Shown piece after piece: positions 18,750-29,622 of a DNA stretch of 64,000 nt. Position numbers and translations under genes: made by a program. The stretch spans positions 310,001 to 374,000 of the forward strand of contig JADJKL010000002.1 of assembly GCA_016706055.1 (NCBI GenBank). Direction: 5' to 3'. The DNA is from Chitinophagaceae bacterium (GTDB taxonomy: Bacteria; Bacteroidota; Bacteroidia; Chitinophagales; Chitinophagaceae). The notes below the pieces were generated by a model that worked only from the letters and a program-made list of their open reading frames with translations, searched no databases and was not told the origin of the DNA. The first letter of the stretch is position 1, and each line of letters starts with the position of its first letter.

Positions 18750-19676
18750 TTAAGGGGTTTGTGGGCTAAGCAAATACAATACAGCCATTCTCACTGCCAC
18801 ACCATTTTCTACCTGCTGCAATATAATGGATTGTTTAGAGTCAGCAACATCGCTATCTAATTCTACGCCCCTGTTTATTGGGCCAGGATGCATGATGACG
18901 ATTTCTTTATTCAAATTATCAAGCAATTTTCTATTGATGCCAAAGGCAAGACTGTATTCTCTAAGAGAAGAAAATAGAACCTGGTTTTGTCTTTCTAACT
19001 GAATCCGCAATACATTGGCCACATCGCACCATTCCAATGTTTCCTTAAGGTTGTAACTCACATTTACACCCAATGCCTCGCTGATATATTTTGGAATCAA
19101 AGTAGGCGGACCGCAAACAGTAACCTCAGCTTCCATTTTTTTCAGTAGATAAATATTACTCTGCGCCACACGGCTGTGCATAATGTCGCCAATGATGGCC
19201 ACTTTTCTTCCCTCCAGTGTGCCTGTTTTTTCTTTAATGGAAAAAGCATCTAGTAATCCTTGTGTTGGATGCTCATTAATACCATCTCCTGCATTAATGA
19301 TAGCGGCTGGAATATGTTGTGCCAGAAAATGTGGTGCGCCGCTAGCACTATGCCGCATTACTACCATATCCACCTTCATGGATAAGATATTATTGACAGT
19401 ATCTAATAATGTTTCTCCTTTTGCAGCCGAGGAAGATGAGGCTGCAAAATTGATTGTATCGGCACTCAGACGTTTCTCTGCCAGTTCAAATGAAAACCTT
19501 GTTCTAGTAGAATTTTCATAAAAAAGATTGACAATTGTAACATCTCTTAACGATGGAACTTTCTTTACCGGACGTTGTAAAACTTCTTTGAATTGCTCTG
19601 CTGTAGAAAGAATTAATGAAATATCTTCTTTGGTAAGATTCTTAATGCCAAGCAGATGTCGAGTGGATAGTTGCAT
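18750..19676 (-). CDS. pyrB: Aspartate carbamoyltransferase catalytic subunit
   Basis: The enzyme forms carbamoyl-aspartate in pyrimidine synthesis. The 308-residue protein has the carbamoyl-phosphate site FYENSTRTRFSFELAEKRL near residue 53, HPTQGLLD in the hinge and HPGPINRGVEL near the end. No pyrI regulatory subunit is beside it; instead pyrR lies 60 bp upstream, as in PyrR-regulated B-class enzymes. Confidence 0.96.
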   Translation of the reverse strand: MQLSTRHLLGIKNLTKEDISLILSTAEQFKEVLQRPVKKVPSLRDVTIVNLFYENSTRTRFSFELAEKRLSADTINFAASSSSAAKGETLLDTVNNILSMKVDMVVMRHSASGAPHFLAQHIPAAIINAGDGINEHPTQGLLDAFSIKEKTGTLEGRKVAIIGDIMHSRVAQSNIYLLKKMEAEVTVCGPPTLIPKYISEALGVNVSYNLKETLEWCDVANVLRIQLERQNQVLFSSLREYSLAFGINRKLLDNLNKEIVIMHPGPINRGVELDSDVADSKQSIILQQVENGVAVRMAVLYLLSPQTP

Positions 19677-19699
19677 TAAAGAGCGAAATTATAGGAAAT

Positions 19700-19730
19700 T
19701 ATTTGTTTTCCACAGATTAACACAGAAAAC
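19700..19730. repeat. Short dispersed intergenic motif (CCACAGATTAACACAG type)
   Basis: The pyrR-pyrB gap contains TTTTCCACAGATTAACACAG, a simple motif I recognise as frequent between genes in many genomes. No second copy was noticed in this window. Confidence 0.3.
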
Positions 19731-19736
19731 AGCCAA

Positions 19737-20246
19737 TTATTTAGTTATTAAAACCACTTCGCCTTCTACCAATTTCACTTTATCGGTTCTTTCTGTCTTA
19801 ACTGTTTTACCTACATAATCCGGCTGAATGGGAAACTGGCGGTATTCTTTTCTATCTATCAATACACAGAGTTCAACTTTCTCAGGACGGCCATAATCCA
19901 ACAATGCGTCTAATGCTGCTTTAATCGTACGACCTGTAAATAAAACATCATCAATTAGAATAATCCTTTTATCTGCAATAGCAAAAGGCAGGTTCATTTT
20001 ATCTGGAGCTAAAATTTCCTTTCGGATATCATCTCTGTAAAAAGTGATATCCAATTGGCCATAATTAACTGTTTTGTCTGGCTTCAGTCTTTTCATTTCT
20101 TCAACTATATCATTTCCTATTACCGCACCTCCTTGTTGAATACCGATAAATATTACATCTTTTAATTCAGGATATGTTGCTGCGAGTTTCCCTGCTAATT
20201 CTTTAATTATTGCTGATAATTCCTGAGATGTGAGTAATACCTGCAT
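19737..20246 (-). CDS. pyrR: PyrR bifunctional regulator / uracil phosphoribosyltransferase
   Basis: The 169-residue protein has the PRPP-binding motif RIILIDDVLFTGRTIKAALD near residue 90 and the fold of PyrR. In other bacteria PyrR binds pyr mRNA with UMP to cause attenuation and has weak uracil phosphoribosyltransferase activity. It is followed directly by pyrB. I found no clear antiterminator/terminator pair upstream in the 117 bp before the divergent caspase gene, so the mode of regulation here is open. Confidence 0.93.
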   Translation of the reverse strand: MQVLLTSQELSAIIKELAGKLAATYPELKDVIFIGIQQGGAVIGNDIVEEMKRLKPDKTVNYGQLDITFYRDDIRKEILAPDKMNLPFAIADKRIILIDDVLFTGRTIKAALDALLDYGRPEKVELCVLIDRKEYRQFPIQPDYVGKTVKTERTDKVKLVEGEVVLITK

Positions 20247-20313
20247 TTCCTTGATTTTGCAATGAAGTTACGCATTGGCATCTATATATTATTTTACTGA
20301 TTCTAAAAACTAG

Positions 20314-20329
20314 TACCCTATTAGGGGTA
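20314..20329. promoter_or_regulatory. Palindrome between pyrR and the caspase gene
   Basis: TACCC-TATTAG-GGGTA is a 16-bp dyad in the divergent intergenic region, 35 bp before the caspase start. It could be an operator; no protein can be assigned. Confidence 0.35.
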
Positions 20330-20363
20330 TTGAAATATTAAACTCATAGAGTAACTTTATAAA

Positions 20364-22665
20364 ATGAGTGTTAAGACATATATTAAATTAAAAATCGTTT
20401 TTATTATATTTTTTTACTTCTCCTTCTCACTCCTTGGATTTTCACAAACGCCAAAAGGAATTATACTTGATACGCAGGAAGATGTAGTGCAAGGCAAAAC
20501 CAGAGCCCTTATAGTCGGTATTTCGAAATACGAGTATGTTGACACACTTCAGTATGCCGATGTTGATGCAAAGATGTTTGCACAATACTTACAGCAAAAC
20601 GGTTTTTGGGGTATTCAAAAAGAAGATGTAACACTGCTTACAAATGATAAAGCCAAATATGGTGACCTAACTGTTCAATTACAACGAATAGCCATGATCT
20701 CGAAGCCAGGAGATAACCTCCTGTTTTATTTTTCTGGCCATGGCGATGTAGAAACACAAACCATTTTTAACAGAGGTTATTTGTTGGCTTATGATACCTA
20801 TTCAAGTAATTATATGGCGAACGGCCTGAGGGTTGATGACCTTAAAGATCTTTTTGTAACCCTTCTTTCAAATAATATCAAAGTAATAATAGTTACCGAT
20901 GCTTGTAGGTCAGGCAAGTTGGCTGGCGGCTTGAAAGGCGCTGAATTTACTGCCCAGCAATAAGTAACATGTGGAAAATGAAATTAAGATCCTCAGTTCA
21001 CAACCTGGGCAACTTTCATATGAGGATAAGAAATGGGAAACGGAAGAGGTGTTTTTCTTATTATCTTATTAATGGGCTGAATGGCGAGGCTGATACAAAT
21101 AAAGACTCCACTATTACTTTATCTGAGTTGGAAATGTATGTTGGGAGTAATGTTGCAAAAGAAACGGGCAACAAACAACAGCCGATTTTCGAAGGGCCTA
21201 ATAAATTTTCAACCATCATTGGAAAGCTTTCCCCTCCTTCTTCAAATGGAAGTGGAAAACCGGCAGGCAATAGCATAAACAATCATTTAAAAATAAACTT
21301 TCAGGAATTTGATAGTTGTATTTTTTACTATGATCAAATGACAAAGGCTATTACGGAAAACAGATTGAGTTCATCATATCCTAATTCCGCAACTGCCATC
21401 TATAAAAACTGAAACAATGTGCAAAAGGTGATGAAATTCAATGGAGAGCTAATGGCGAATTATTGTCGTCGCTTATGAACGCATCACAGGAAATTATCAA
21501 TAACACATTTGTAGGAAAACAATTGGTAACTGAAGCTAATTTTAATATAGGTATTGATCTGTTACAGCAATTCATAGACAATGACGATTTAAAAATATCT
21601 TCTGAAAAGCATATCAGAAACTTAAAAAAATATCTTGAAGTAATTGGGACTTCAACTTGGAAAAGCCAGCTTAATACTGATCATTTAAGCAGCATAATTG
21701 ATTCGGCAATAAAAGAAGAGCCGGATGCGGCCTACTTGCTTAATGCAAAAGCGGTAGTAGAAATGAAAAAGAAAAACTGGAATGAAGCTATCATTTTGCT
21801 GAATTCCTCATTAGAAAAAAGCCCTGGTTGGCTGATGCCCAAATATTATCTGGGGATCTGTTTCGCTAATATAAAAAATTACAAAAAGGCTCTTGAATAC
21901 TATGAGCAAGTGCTGGAAAAAGATTCAACCTATAAAACCTTTGAATGTGCCAAATGCATTCTATTGAATATGGCAGAATATGCACTAAAGATTAAGAAAT
22001 ATGATAAAGGCCTATCTTATTTATATAAAAACATAGAATTATTCCATGACTATATGGAACCTTATCAAATACTTTATAACTATGCAATTGAGAAAAAAGA
22101 TACAGTAGCTGCAAATAAATTCATTCACTATGTTCAAAAGCAAGATAGTGCTGCATCAATGCAACTTTACAGGCTCCGGTTTGAATACGACTTTTTCGGA
22201 ACCCCATTATCTCCGGTATATTTACAAATAGTTAGCGGACAGCTTAAGAACAATATTGATTCTTCTGAGTATTACTATACACTTAGCTTATATTATCAGA
22301 ACGAAAAAACTTATGATAGTGACTCTATATACTATTGCCTTTCAACTGCGGTTCAGTTAGACACAACAGATGCTGACTACCTTAATAACTTTACAGATTT
22401 TCTTAACGAACAGCAAGAATATGACGAAACAATAGAATTACTTACTTCAAGAATAAAACATTTTTCTGGCGATGACAAAGCTAACCTGCAACTATCACTG
22501 GCTTCTGCATTCTTATATACTGAAAAATATAAAGAATCATTTAATCTAATAAAAGAACTTGTAGAGGGTGGCTATTATACTTGTGCTGATTTGGAAAAAA
22601 TGAAAAAGGCTTTCAGGAGTTTACCGGAGTTTGATAAATACCTGAAAGCCTGTAAGGACAAATAA
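20364..22665 (+). pseudogene. Caspase-family (C14) peptidase with TPR tail, broken by several frameshifts
   Basis: Reconstructed across the breaks, this is an exported protein of about 767 residues. It has a signal peptide (VFIIFFYFSFSLLGFSQ) and a caspase p20-like domain with RALIVGISKYEYV, the catalytic His in LLFYFSGHGD (near residue 125) and the Cys in VTDACRSGK (near 178). A Ser/Gly linker and C-terminal TPR repeats follow (21.5-22.66 kb). The frame is lost near 20960-20985, near 21055, and at 21400-21406, where one A restored to TATAAAAACTG rejoins the halves. The density of breaks makes a true pseudogene possible, but the homopolymer context also fits read error. Confidence 0.75.
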
Positions 22666-22681
22666 GTTATAAAATAATAAT

Positions 22682-24313
22682 TTATTTTTCTCCCATAAAA
22701 GGATAACCATATTCCGTTGCTGGATTAAATGTTTCCTTAATCGTTCTTGCACTTAACCAGCGATACAGATTTAAGATTGAACCAGCCTTATCATTAGTTC
22801 CCGATGCCCTTGCTCCGCCAAATGGTTGCTGACCAACAACGGCTCCGGTTGGTTTATCGTTGATATAAAAATTACCAGCAGCGTTTCTAAGTTTTTTTAC
22901 AGCCAACTCAACAGCATCTCTGTCCTGAGAAATAACAGAACCTGTTAATGCATATGGCGAAGTAGAATCCAATAAGTCCAACGTTTTTTCAAAACTACCT
23001 GCAGGGTAAACATATATCGTAAGCACTGGGCCAAATATTTCTTCACACATTGTTACATACTTCGCTGTCTTAGCCTGAATAATGGTTGGCTGAACATACC
23101 AACCTTCTTTGCTGTCACATTTTCCACCAACCCAAATTTCTGCTTTCGGGTCCTTCTTTGCATTATCAATATATGTTTTGATGTTATTAAAACTCTTTTC
23201 ATCAATCACCGCATTTACAAAATTGGTAAAGTCTTCCACTGTTCCCATTTTGAAACTCTTTACACCGGCAATTAATTTCTTTTTTACTTCTTCCGCTATG
23301 TTAGATGGAATGTAAGCTCTTGATGCAGCCGAACATTTCTGTCCCTGGAATTCAAAAGCACCTCGAAGCAATGCTGTAACAACCACATCAGGATCAGCAG
23401 ACTTATGTGCAATTACAAAATCCTTACCACCTGTCTCTCCTACTATTCTCGGATAAGTTTTATAATTGGCCATGTTCTTACCAATCGTTTCCCACATCAT
23501 ATTAAATACACCTGTTGATCCGGTAAAATGAACCCCAGCAAAATCTCTGTGATTGAAACATACCTTACCGATAGTTGGACCGTCAACATAAATGAGATTG
23601 ATTACACCATCTGGCAAACCTGCTTCTTTAAAAATACGCATCGTCATTTGTGCGGAATACACTTGTGTGTTAGCAGGCTTCCAAACAACCACATTACCAC
23701 ACATGGCAGCAGATGCTGGAAGGTTTCCACCAATTGCAGTAAAGTTGAACGGTGTTATTGCTAATACAAATCCTTCCAGCGGACGATACTCCATTCTGTT
23801 GTGAATACCAGGACTGCTGATAGGTTGTTGCTTATATATTTCCGAAAGGAAATGAACATTGAAACGTAAGAAGTCAATCAGTTCACAAGCTGCATCAATC
23901 TCTGCCTGAAAAGCATTTTTACTTTGCCCCAACATGGTTGTACCATTGATATAAGGGCGATATTTTGTTGCCAACAAGTCTGCAGCTTTCAAAAATATAC
24001 CGGCACGGTTTTCCCAACTCATATTTTCCCAGCTTTCTTTTGCAGCCAATGCTGCTTCTATTGCCTGGTGAACATGTTTTTCTTCGCCGGCATGAAAATA
24101 TCCCAATGTATGTTTGGTTTCATGGGGAGGATGCATCGCCACTTTCTTTCCAGTTCTTACTTCTTTACTACCGATGTACATGGGCACATCAACTTCTGAG
24201 CTTTTTAATTCCTTTAGAACTTCTTTTAATCTTTTCTTTTCAGCAGAACTTGGAGCATAGCTCAATATTGGTTCATTAACTGGCATCGGGTAAGAGAAGG
24301 TTCCAATAGACAT
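22682..24313 (-). CDS. pruA: L-glutamate gamma-semialdehyde dehydrogenase (P5C dehydrogenase)
   Basis: The enzyme oxidises glutamate semialdehyde to glutamate with NAD+, the second step of proline breakdown. The 543-residue length and FVLAITPFNFTAIGGNLPAS fit the stand-alone type 1 P5CDH. The catalytic Glu is in IVGETGGKD and the nucleophile Cys in FQGQKCSAASR. The C-terminal part has NFYINDKPTGAVVGQQPFGG. The proline dehydrogenase partner is not in the window. Confidence 0.95.
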   Translation of the reverse strand: MSIGTFSYPMPVNEPILSYAPSSAEKKRLKEVLKELKSSEVDVPMYIGSKEVRTGKKVAMHPPHETKHTLGYFHAGEEKHVHQAIEAALAAKESWENMSWENRAGIFLKAADLLATKYRPYINGTTMLGQSKNAFQAEIDAACELIDFLRFNVHFLSEIYKQQPISSPGIHNRMEYRPLEGFVLAITPFNFTAIGGNLPASAAMCGNVVVWKPANTQVYSAQMTMRIFKEAGLPDGVINLIYVDGPTIGKVCFNHRDFAGVHFTGSTGVFNMMWETIGKNMANYKTYPRIVGETGGKDFVIAHKSADPDVVVTALLRGAFEFQGQKCSAASRAYIPSNIAEEVKKKLIAGVKSFKMGTVEDFTNFVNAVIDEKSFNNIKTYIDNAKKDPKAEIWVGGKCDSKEGWYVQPTIIQAKTAKYVTMCEEIFGPVLTIYVYPAGSFEKTLDLLDSTSPYALTGSVISQDRDAVELAVKKLRNAAGNFYINDKPTGAVVGQQPFGGARASGTNDKAGSILNLYRWLSARTIKETFNPATEYGYPFMGEK

Positions 24314-24369
24314 ACAATTCGTTTAAATAGTGATAAATATTCTCGAGAAAGCTAAGTCACAAAGATAAA

Positions 24370-24396
24370 CATAGCGTCTTTGCGCCTTTGCGTGGA
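24370..24396. repeat. Short tandem motif (GCGTCTTTGCGCCTTTGCG)
   Basis: Between pruA and prfB lie near-repeats of a 9-bp unit (GCGTCTTTG, CGCCTTTGC). It is a simple intergenic motif common in bacterial genomes, with no assigned function. Confidence 0.35.
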
Positions 24397-24397
24397 A

Positions 24398-25490
24398 TTA
24401 ACTCTCAGTTTCTTTTTCAGACATCAAATAAGCCTTAATAAATCCATCCAATTCACCATCCATCACTGGCCCAATATTACCAACTTCAAAATCGGTGCGA
24501 TGGTCTTTGATCATTTTGTACGGATGAAAAACATAACTGCGAATCTGGCTTCCCCACTCTATCTTTTTCTTTTTTGCATTGGTAGCATCTTTGGCTGCAT
24601 TTCGCTTTTGTAATTCTAATTCATATAAACGGCTGCGAAGCATTTGCATCGCCAGTTCTCTGTTACCAAGTTGACTTCTGTCCTGCTGACAAACCACCAC
24701 TATTCCAGTGGGTAAATGCGTCAACTGCACTTTTGTTTCTACTTTATTTACATTCTGTCCGCCTGCTCCACCACTTCTTGATGTTTCCATTTTTACATCG
24801 GCAGGTTTTATTTCAATTTCAATGGTATCATCTACTAAAGGATAAGCATAAACAGATACAAAAGAAGTATGTCGTCGAGCATTACTGTCGAACGGTGAAA
24901 TGCGAACTAAACGATGCACACCACTTTCCGCTTTTAAGAAACCATACGCAAATGGCCCATCGAATTGTAAGGTACAAGTTTTTATTCCGGCGCCATCGCC
25001 CCACTGCCAATCCAGTTCGGTTACTTTCCAACCTTGCTTTTCGCCATACATCCTATACATACGGGCAAGCATTTCTGCCCAATCCTGACTTTCCGTTCCA
25101 CCTGCACCTGAATTTATTTGTAACACAACTGGCAATTCATCTTCTGGCTCATTAAGTGTGGCTTTAAATTCGGCATCATCCAGTTTCTCAATAGAAAGAT
25201 CATAAGCCGACTGTGTTTCATCTTCAGTAGCATCTCCTGATTTCCAGAATTCGAATAGCACTGCAAAATCTTCCACAGATGCTTCTGCATCTTCATAGAG
25301 ATTCACCCAATACTCATTCAGCTTAATGTTTTTAAGAATTTCGGTAGCCCTTTTGTTGTCGTCCCAGAAACCGGAACTTAACGAAAGCTGCTTGTCTTCA
25401 TTGATTTTATATCGTCGGTTTTCGACGTCAAAGAAACCTCCTTACCCCGGCAATGCGGGACCGCATATCATTCAATTTTTCGATTGTCAT
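24398..25490 (-). CDS. prfB: Peptide chain release factor 2, with programmed +1 frameshift
   Basis: RF2 ends translation at UGA and UAA. The gene starts at the ATG at 25490, and the first 20 codons end MRSRIAGVRRFL-UGA. The slippery site AGG AGG TTT CTT TGA C (25428-25433 holds CTT TGA) has an internal Shine-Dalgarno AGGAGG, so a +1 slip lets reading continue as DVENRRYKINEDKQ. The span gives 363 residues after the slip. The main frame has the SPF codon-recognition tripeptide (ISPFDSN) and GGQ (SGGAGGQNVNKVET). Low RF2 causes more slippage, so the site autoregulates. A start at 25306 would drop the N-terminal domain. Confidence 0.97.
25428..25444 (-). promoter_or_regulatory. prfB programmed +1 frameshift site
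   Basis: The minus strand reads AGGAGGTTTCTTTGAC. The SD-like AGGAGG is close to the CTT codon and the in-frame UGA stop, the exact arrangement of known RF2 frameshift sites. Confidence 0.96.
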
Positions 25491-25661
25491 GCGGCGAAGT
25501 TAAAGGAAATGAATGAGGATTTTGTTGCCAGCTTTTGTACTACCTATCAACTGATGTTGCGACGCTCCGTTCAGGGTTCGGTTCGCTGTTAAACTTATTT
25601 TATTTTTGATTATAAAACATAAGAACGGATAATTTAATACACTCATCAATATCCTGTTTTT

Positions 25662-28600
25662 TCAATCACCAACTAGTACAAAAGCCCCCCAATAATAAGG
25701 TTTGTTGTATTTTTCTTTTAGCTTTAGCTGTGCAGTTCGGAAAGCCTTGTGTTTGTTTTCCGATGTCGGGTCTTTCAGCCATTCTTTATAAAAATTTGTC
25801 ATCAACTCTTGGGTAGCAAAATCATCTATCACCCACAAACTCATAATAACAGATTTTGCACCAGCAATAAGAAATGCCCGTTGCAAACCATATACACCTT
25901 GTCCGTTCAGCAATTCACCTAGCCCGGTTTCGCAGGCAGATAAAACAACAAGGTCGGTGTTCGTAAGATTAAGTCCAATTGCTTCGTATGCTGTAAGAAT
26001 GCCATCTTCTTTTGCGTTGGATGATAATGTATCTCTGGCAATCGCAGCTGCTCCCGCCAATATCACACCAGAGCGAAGTAATGGGTTTTGCTTAGCTACT
26101 TCACTCTGAATACCCATAACCTTTTCCGTATTTCCTTTTACGTCATTTAGAAAAAAACCATGCGTTGCTATATGCAATACCTGTGGACTATTTACTTTCT
26201 TAATCGCATCTTCAGTTGCTTCTTTTTGTAAAAATTCTTCTACTGCCCAATTTTGGGTTATCAATATTTTTTTAATAGAATCAGCTTCAGCTTTTGTCCC
26301 GGGTAGTTCCTTTAATTCGGGAAAACCTGATAATCTTGTTTCCGATGGATTTGTTTCGGATGTTTTGACACCATAATCCGGATAAGAGAATATTGCAGAG
26401 GTTTTGGAAACTACAGATGTGTGTTCCTGTAAAATATCCTTTGTATTACTAACCAGTCGTATTTCAGTTTCTTCAATTAGATACTTTTTTGTTTCCGGAT
26501 TTTTCAGTGTATTAAGATTCAACTGCTGATAGATTCCGTCAGATGAAAAATAAACCTTGCTTGCATTACCTAAATGCTCTTGCAGCGGTTTCCAGAAGAC
26601 ATTATAAGAAATATTGTCTTCTGTTTTGGTTTTAATAGCTCTGCGATAAGCAGCGATATTATTTGTTTCAAGATTTTTTCCATTTGAGAGCATTATAGAC
26701 TTTGGAACTTTACAATCTTTGTCAATGATTAGTGCTGTATAGAATACTGTATCTGTCCATCTTGCTTTACTATAATAATCAGTACGAATAATCTCTACAG
26801 CATACTCACCAGTTTTTAACCCGGCTTGTATATCTGTCCACAATACAGTCTTTGTTGTTTCCTTCTTAAGATCAGTTTTTAATGCAATGGCAATACGCTG
26901 CTCCAGTTCATTAGCCTGTAGTTCCAATGTAGGTATGTTGAATTTCTTTAGTTTCAGCTTCTTCTGAACTGAGTCTGTAATGCTGTACAATGATCTCTCT
27001 TTTTTCCAACCACTGTTGATAGTCTTTCTTTAAGTCAGCATTATCACTTGCTGCAATCTTTGTTCTGATATTTCCTGTTTCTTTCAGTAATAAGGATTTC
27101 AATGCAACCTGGTTATCGTACATTCTTGCTACCAATGCATCATGATTCTTTGTTGGAAAATCTAATTGCATCTGAATAACAAAAGAGTTGAATGTTTCAA
27201 AAACAGCAGCAACGGCAAAGTAAAAAGAAGTTTTATCACTCTCACTCAGATAGGGAAAGTATTTTTCAATGAGCAGCAAATAACCTTTCAGAGAATTCAA
27301 ATAATGCTTTTCTGTTTCCTGATAGTTACCTGCTTCTCTGTAAGTTTCGGCCAGATGATATTCCGTTTCGATATAGTCATAATGATTTTCGCCAAGTTTA
27401 TTTTTTAGAATTGCCAATGACTGTAAAGTGAGGGCAATCGCATCATCATATCTTTTCATGAGTCGATAAGTAGCTGCTAATCCGCCAAGATAAACACCAT
27501 ACTTATCGCTTGTTTCACCATATGTTTCTTTGTACAGCAGTAAACATTCCTTGTACGTTTCTTCTGCCAGTTTTAATTTCCCTTGTATATTGTACAAAGT
27601 GGCAAGATTGTTCAGAACGTTGGCATAGAACCTGTGTTTCTCTCCCAATATTTTTTTGTAGATGACTTTGCATTCCAGCAAATGTTTTTCCGCTTCCGGA
27701 TACATGCCAACCTGTGTTTCAACCAAAGCAAGGTTATTAACTGCATTCGCATAATTAGGATGATCTGTTCCTAAATATTTTTCCCGCAGATCAATCACCT
27801 CTTCAAAAGCATACACTGCTTCCTGAAACCGTCCCATTGTACGATACAGATCTCCGAGATTATTGATTGGGTTGGTATAATCAGGATGATTTGTTTTACC
27901 AAGTTTGATATAAACAGCGATAGATTTTTTAAATGATTGTTCTGCCCCGGCATAATTGCCCATTGCTTTTTGTACCAATGCCAGGTTATTCAATGAGCTT
28001 GCCGTTTCATCTGAACTTTCACCCGCCAATGCGACAGCATTGATAAGATAAGATTCTGCTTTTTCATAGTCACCCATGTGGCGGTATAATTCGCCAAGGT
28101 TATTTTCCAGTATCTGCAACGTTGTCTTCTGAGGCAATGGCAACGAGGAATGATATTTTTTTAATGCTAAAAAGATCTCTTCGGCCTTATCATATTTCCC
28201 CAATCCTTGGTAAATAACAGCCATTGATCCTAATGCACCTAAGTAATCATCACTGGTTTCTCCTAAAACTACTTTGTAAACATTTACAGCAACAGCACAC
28301 ATACTTTCTGCTTCTGTAAATTTTGCCATTTCAATATAAAGCGATGCTAGTGTATAAAAGCAACGGGTGTATTCAATACTGTTTTGTCCAAAAACTTCTG
28401 CCAACACCGGCAATGATTGCAGAAAAAGAGGTTCCGCTTCTGCATAATATCCTTCACCTTTATAGCATGCGGCCAAATTGAAGTTTGCTAGTGAATAATG
28501 ATAATCCTTCTCTCCCAGTTTTTGCAATGCTGTTAATGAAGCTTCTTTGAAATATTCGCCAGCTTTTTTATGCTCATTGGTTTGAAAATAAACAGAACCG

Positions 28601-28806
28601 CAGGTACTCAAAAATTCAACCAGAACCGTGTCATTTTTTATAACCGATTCTGCTGTCGGATAAATTTTATCAATTATTTTTTTTGCAAGAAGATAATCTC
28701 CGTGAGCATAAGCTGTATCAAGTTCTTCAATTTGCTTTTTATAATCCTGAGTATAAATAGCAGAACTGATAATCAGAAAGACAAACAAGGTGAAACATCT
28801 CTTCAT
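25662..28806 (-). CDS. TPR-CHAT (caspase-like) protease, one frameshift
   Basis: Reconstructed, it is an exported protein of about 1048 residues. A signal peptide (MKRCFTLFVFLIISSAIYTQ) is followed by some ten TPR units of about 42 residues (for example NNLALVEKQVGMYPEAEKH-like). The CHAT domain is C-terminal. Its catalytic His is in VLHIATHGFF and the Cys in VVLSACETGLG, after which GVYGLQRAFLIAGAKSV closes the core. The frame shifts between about 26945 and 26990, where EKREIIVQHYRLSSEEA should lead into KKLKLKKFNIPTL. CHAT proteases belong to the caspase/separase clan; targets of this type are unknown. Confidence 0.88.
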
Positions 28807-28836
28807 CCTTATAAAATTAGAAAAATTAATTTGTAT

Positions 28837-29574
28837 TTATTCGTCCATGCCCTCAGCCCCTTCTGCAGTTTTTCTTGAATTTTTTAGCATCAGGTTGATA
28901 GTCTCAATCTCATCAGGAGTAAAGAACCTCCATTTGCCAAGTGGCAGATTGCCAAGAGTCATATTCATGATTCGAATTCTTTTCAGACTTACTACATTAT
29001 AATTTAACGCCTCACACATTCTTCTAATTTGCCTATTTAATCCTTGGGTCAGCACTATTTTAAAAACTTTTGGGCCAACTTGTTTTACGTAACAAGTTTT
29101 TGTTACACCGCCTAAAATTCTAACTCCATTTTTCATCTTTTCCACAAACTCATTACTAACTGGTTTGTCAACCATCACTATATATTCTTTTTCATGCTGA
29201 TTCCCAGCTCTCAATATTTTATTAACTATGTCTCCATCGTTTGTCAGAAAAATAAGCCCTTCACTTCTTTTATCTAACCTGCCTATTGGAAATATTCTCG
29301 ATTTATAGTTTATAAAATGAATAATATTTGTTTTGTCTTTTAAATCAGTCGTACAGGTTATTCCTTTGGGTTTATTTAATGCCATATAAATGGCAGTTAC
29401 TTTCTTTTTTATTGGTTCCCCATCAACTAAAACAACATCTCCGGATTTCACCCTATTCCCTTTTGTTGCTTCAATTCCATTAATTGTAACTCGTAACTGA
29501 TCAATATATTTATCAGCTTCCCTTCGGGAGCAAAACCCTGTTTCGCTTATATATTTATTTAAACTTGTATCCAT
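28837..29574 (-). CDS. rluF: 23S rRNA pseudouridine synthase, RluF type
   Basis: The 245-residue enzyme has an N-terminal S4 RNA-binding domain (LNKYISETGFCSRREADKYI) and a catalytic domain with the invariant Asp in FPIGRLDKRSEGLIFLTND. Conserved QGLNRQIRRMCEALNY and MNMTLGNLPLGKWR match the RluF subgroup that modifies U2604 of 23S rRNA. It starts after a 48-bp gap from the acyltransferase, and the TPR-CHAT gene follows it. Confidence 0.9.
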   Translation of the reverse strand: MDTSLNKYISETGFCSRREADKYIDQLRVTINGIEATKGNRVKSGDVVLVDGEPIKKKVTAIYMALNKPKGITCTTDLKDKTNIIHFINYKSRIFPIGRLDKRSEGLIFLTNDGDIVNKILRAGNQHEKEYIVMVDKPVSNEFVEKMKNGVRILGGVTKTCYVKQVGPKVFKIVLTQGLNRQIRRMCEALNYNVVSLKRIRIMNMTLGNLPLGKWRFFTPDEIETINLMLKNSRKTAEGAEGMDE

Positions 29575-29622
29575 CCTATGTAAAAATTAGAAATCACTTA
29601 TAAAAGTTTCTATAACTGTTAA

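Noticed and set aside
24398..25490. prfB as a frameshifted pseudogene
   Set aside because: The AGGAGG-TTT-CTT-TGA-C site is the known programmed frameshift of RF2, so the gene is intact.
20364..28806. Caspase and CHAT proteases as part of an antiviral defence island
   Set aside because: Both carry signal peptides, no CRISPR, toxin, reverse transcriptase or restriction genes are nearby, and the genes between them are housekeeping.
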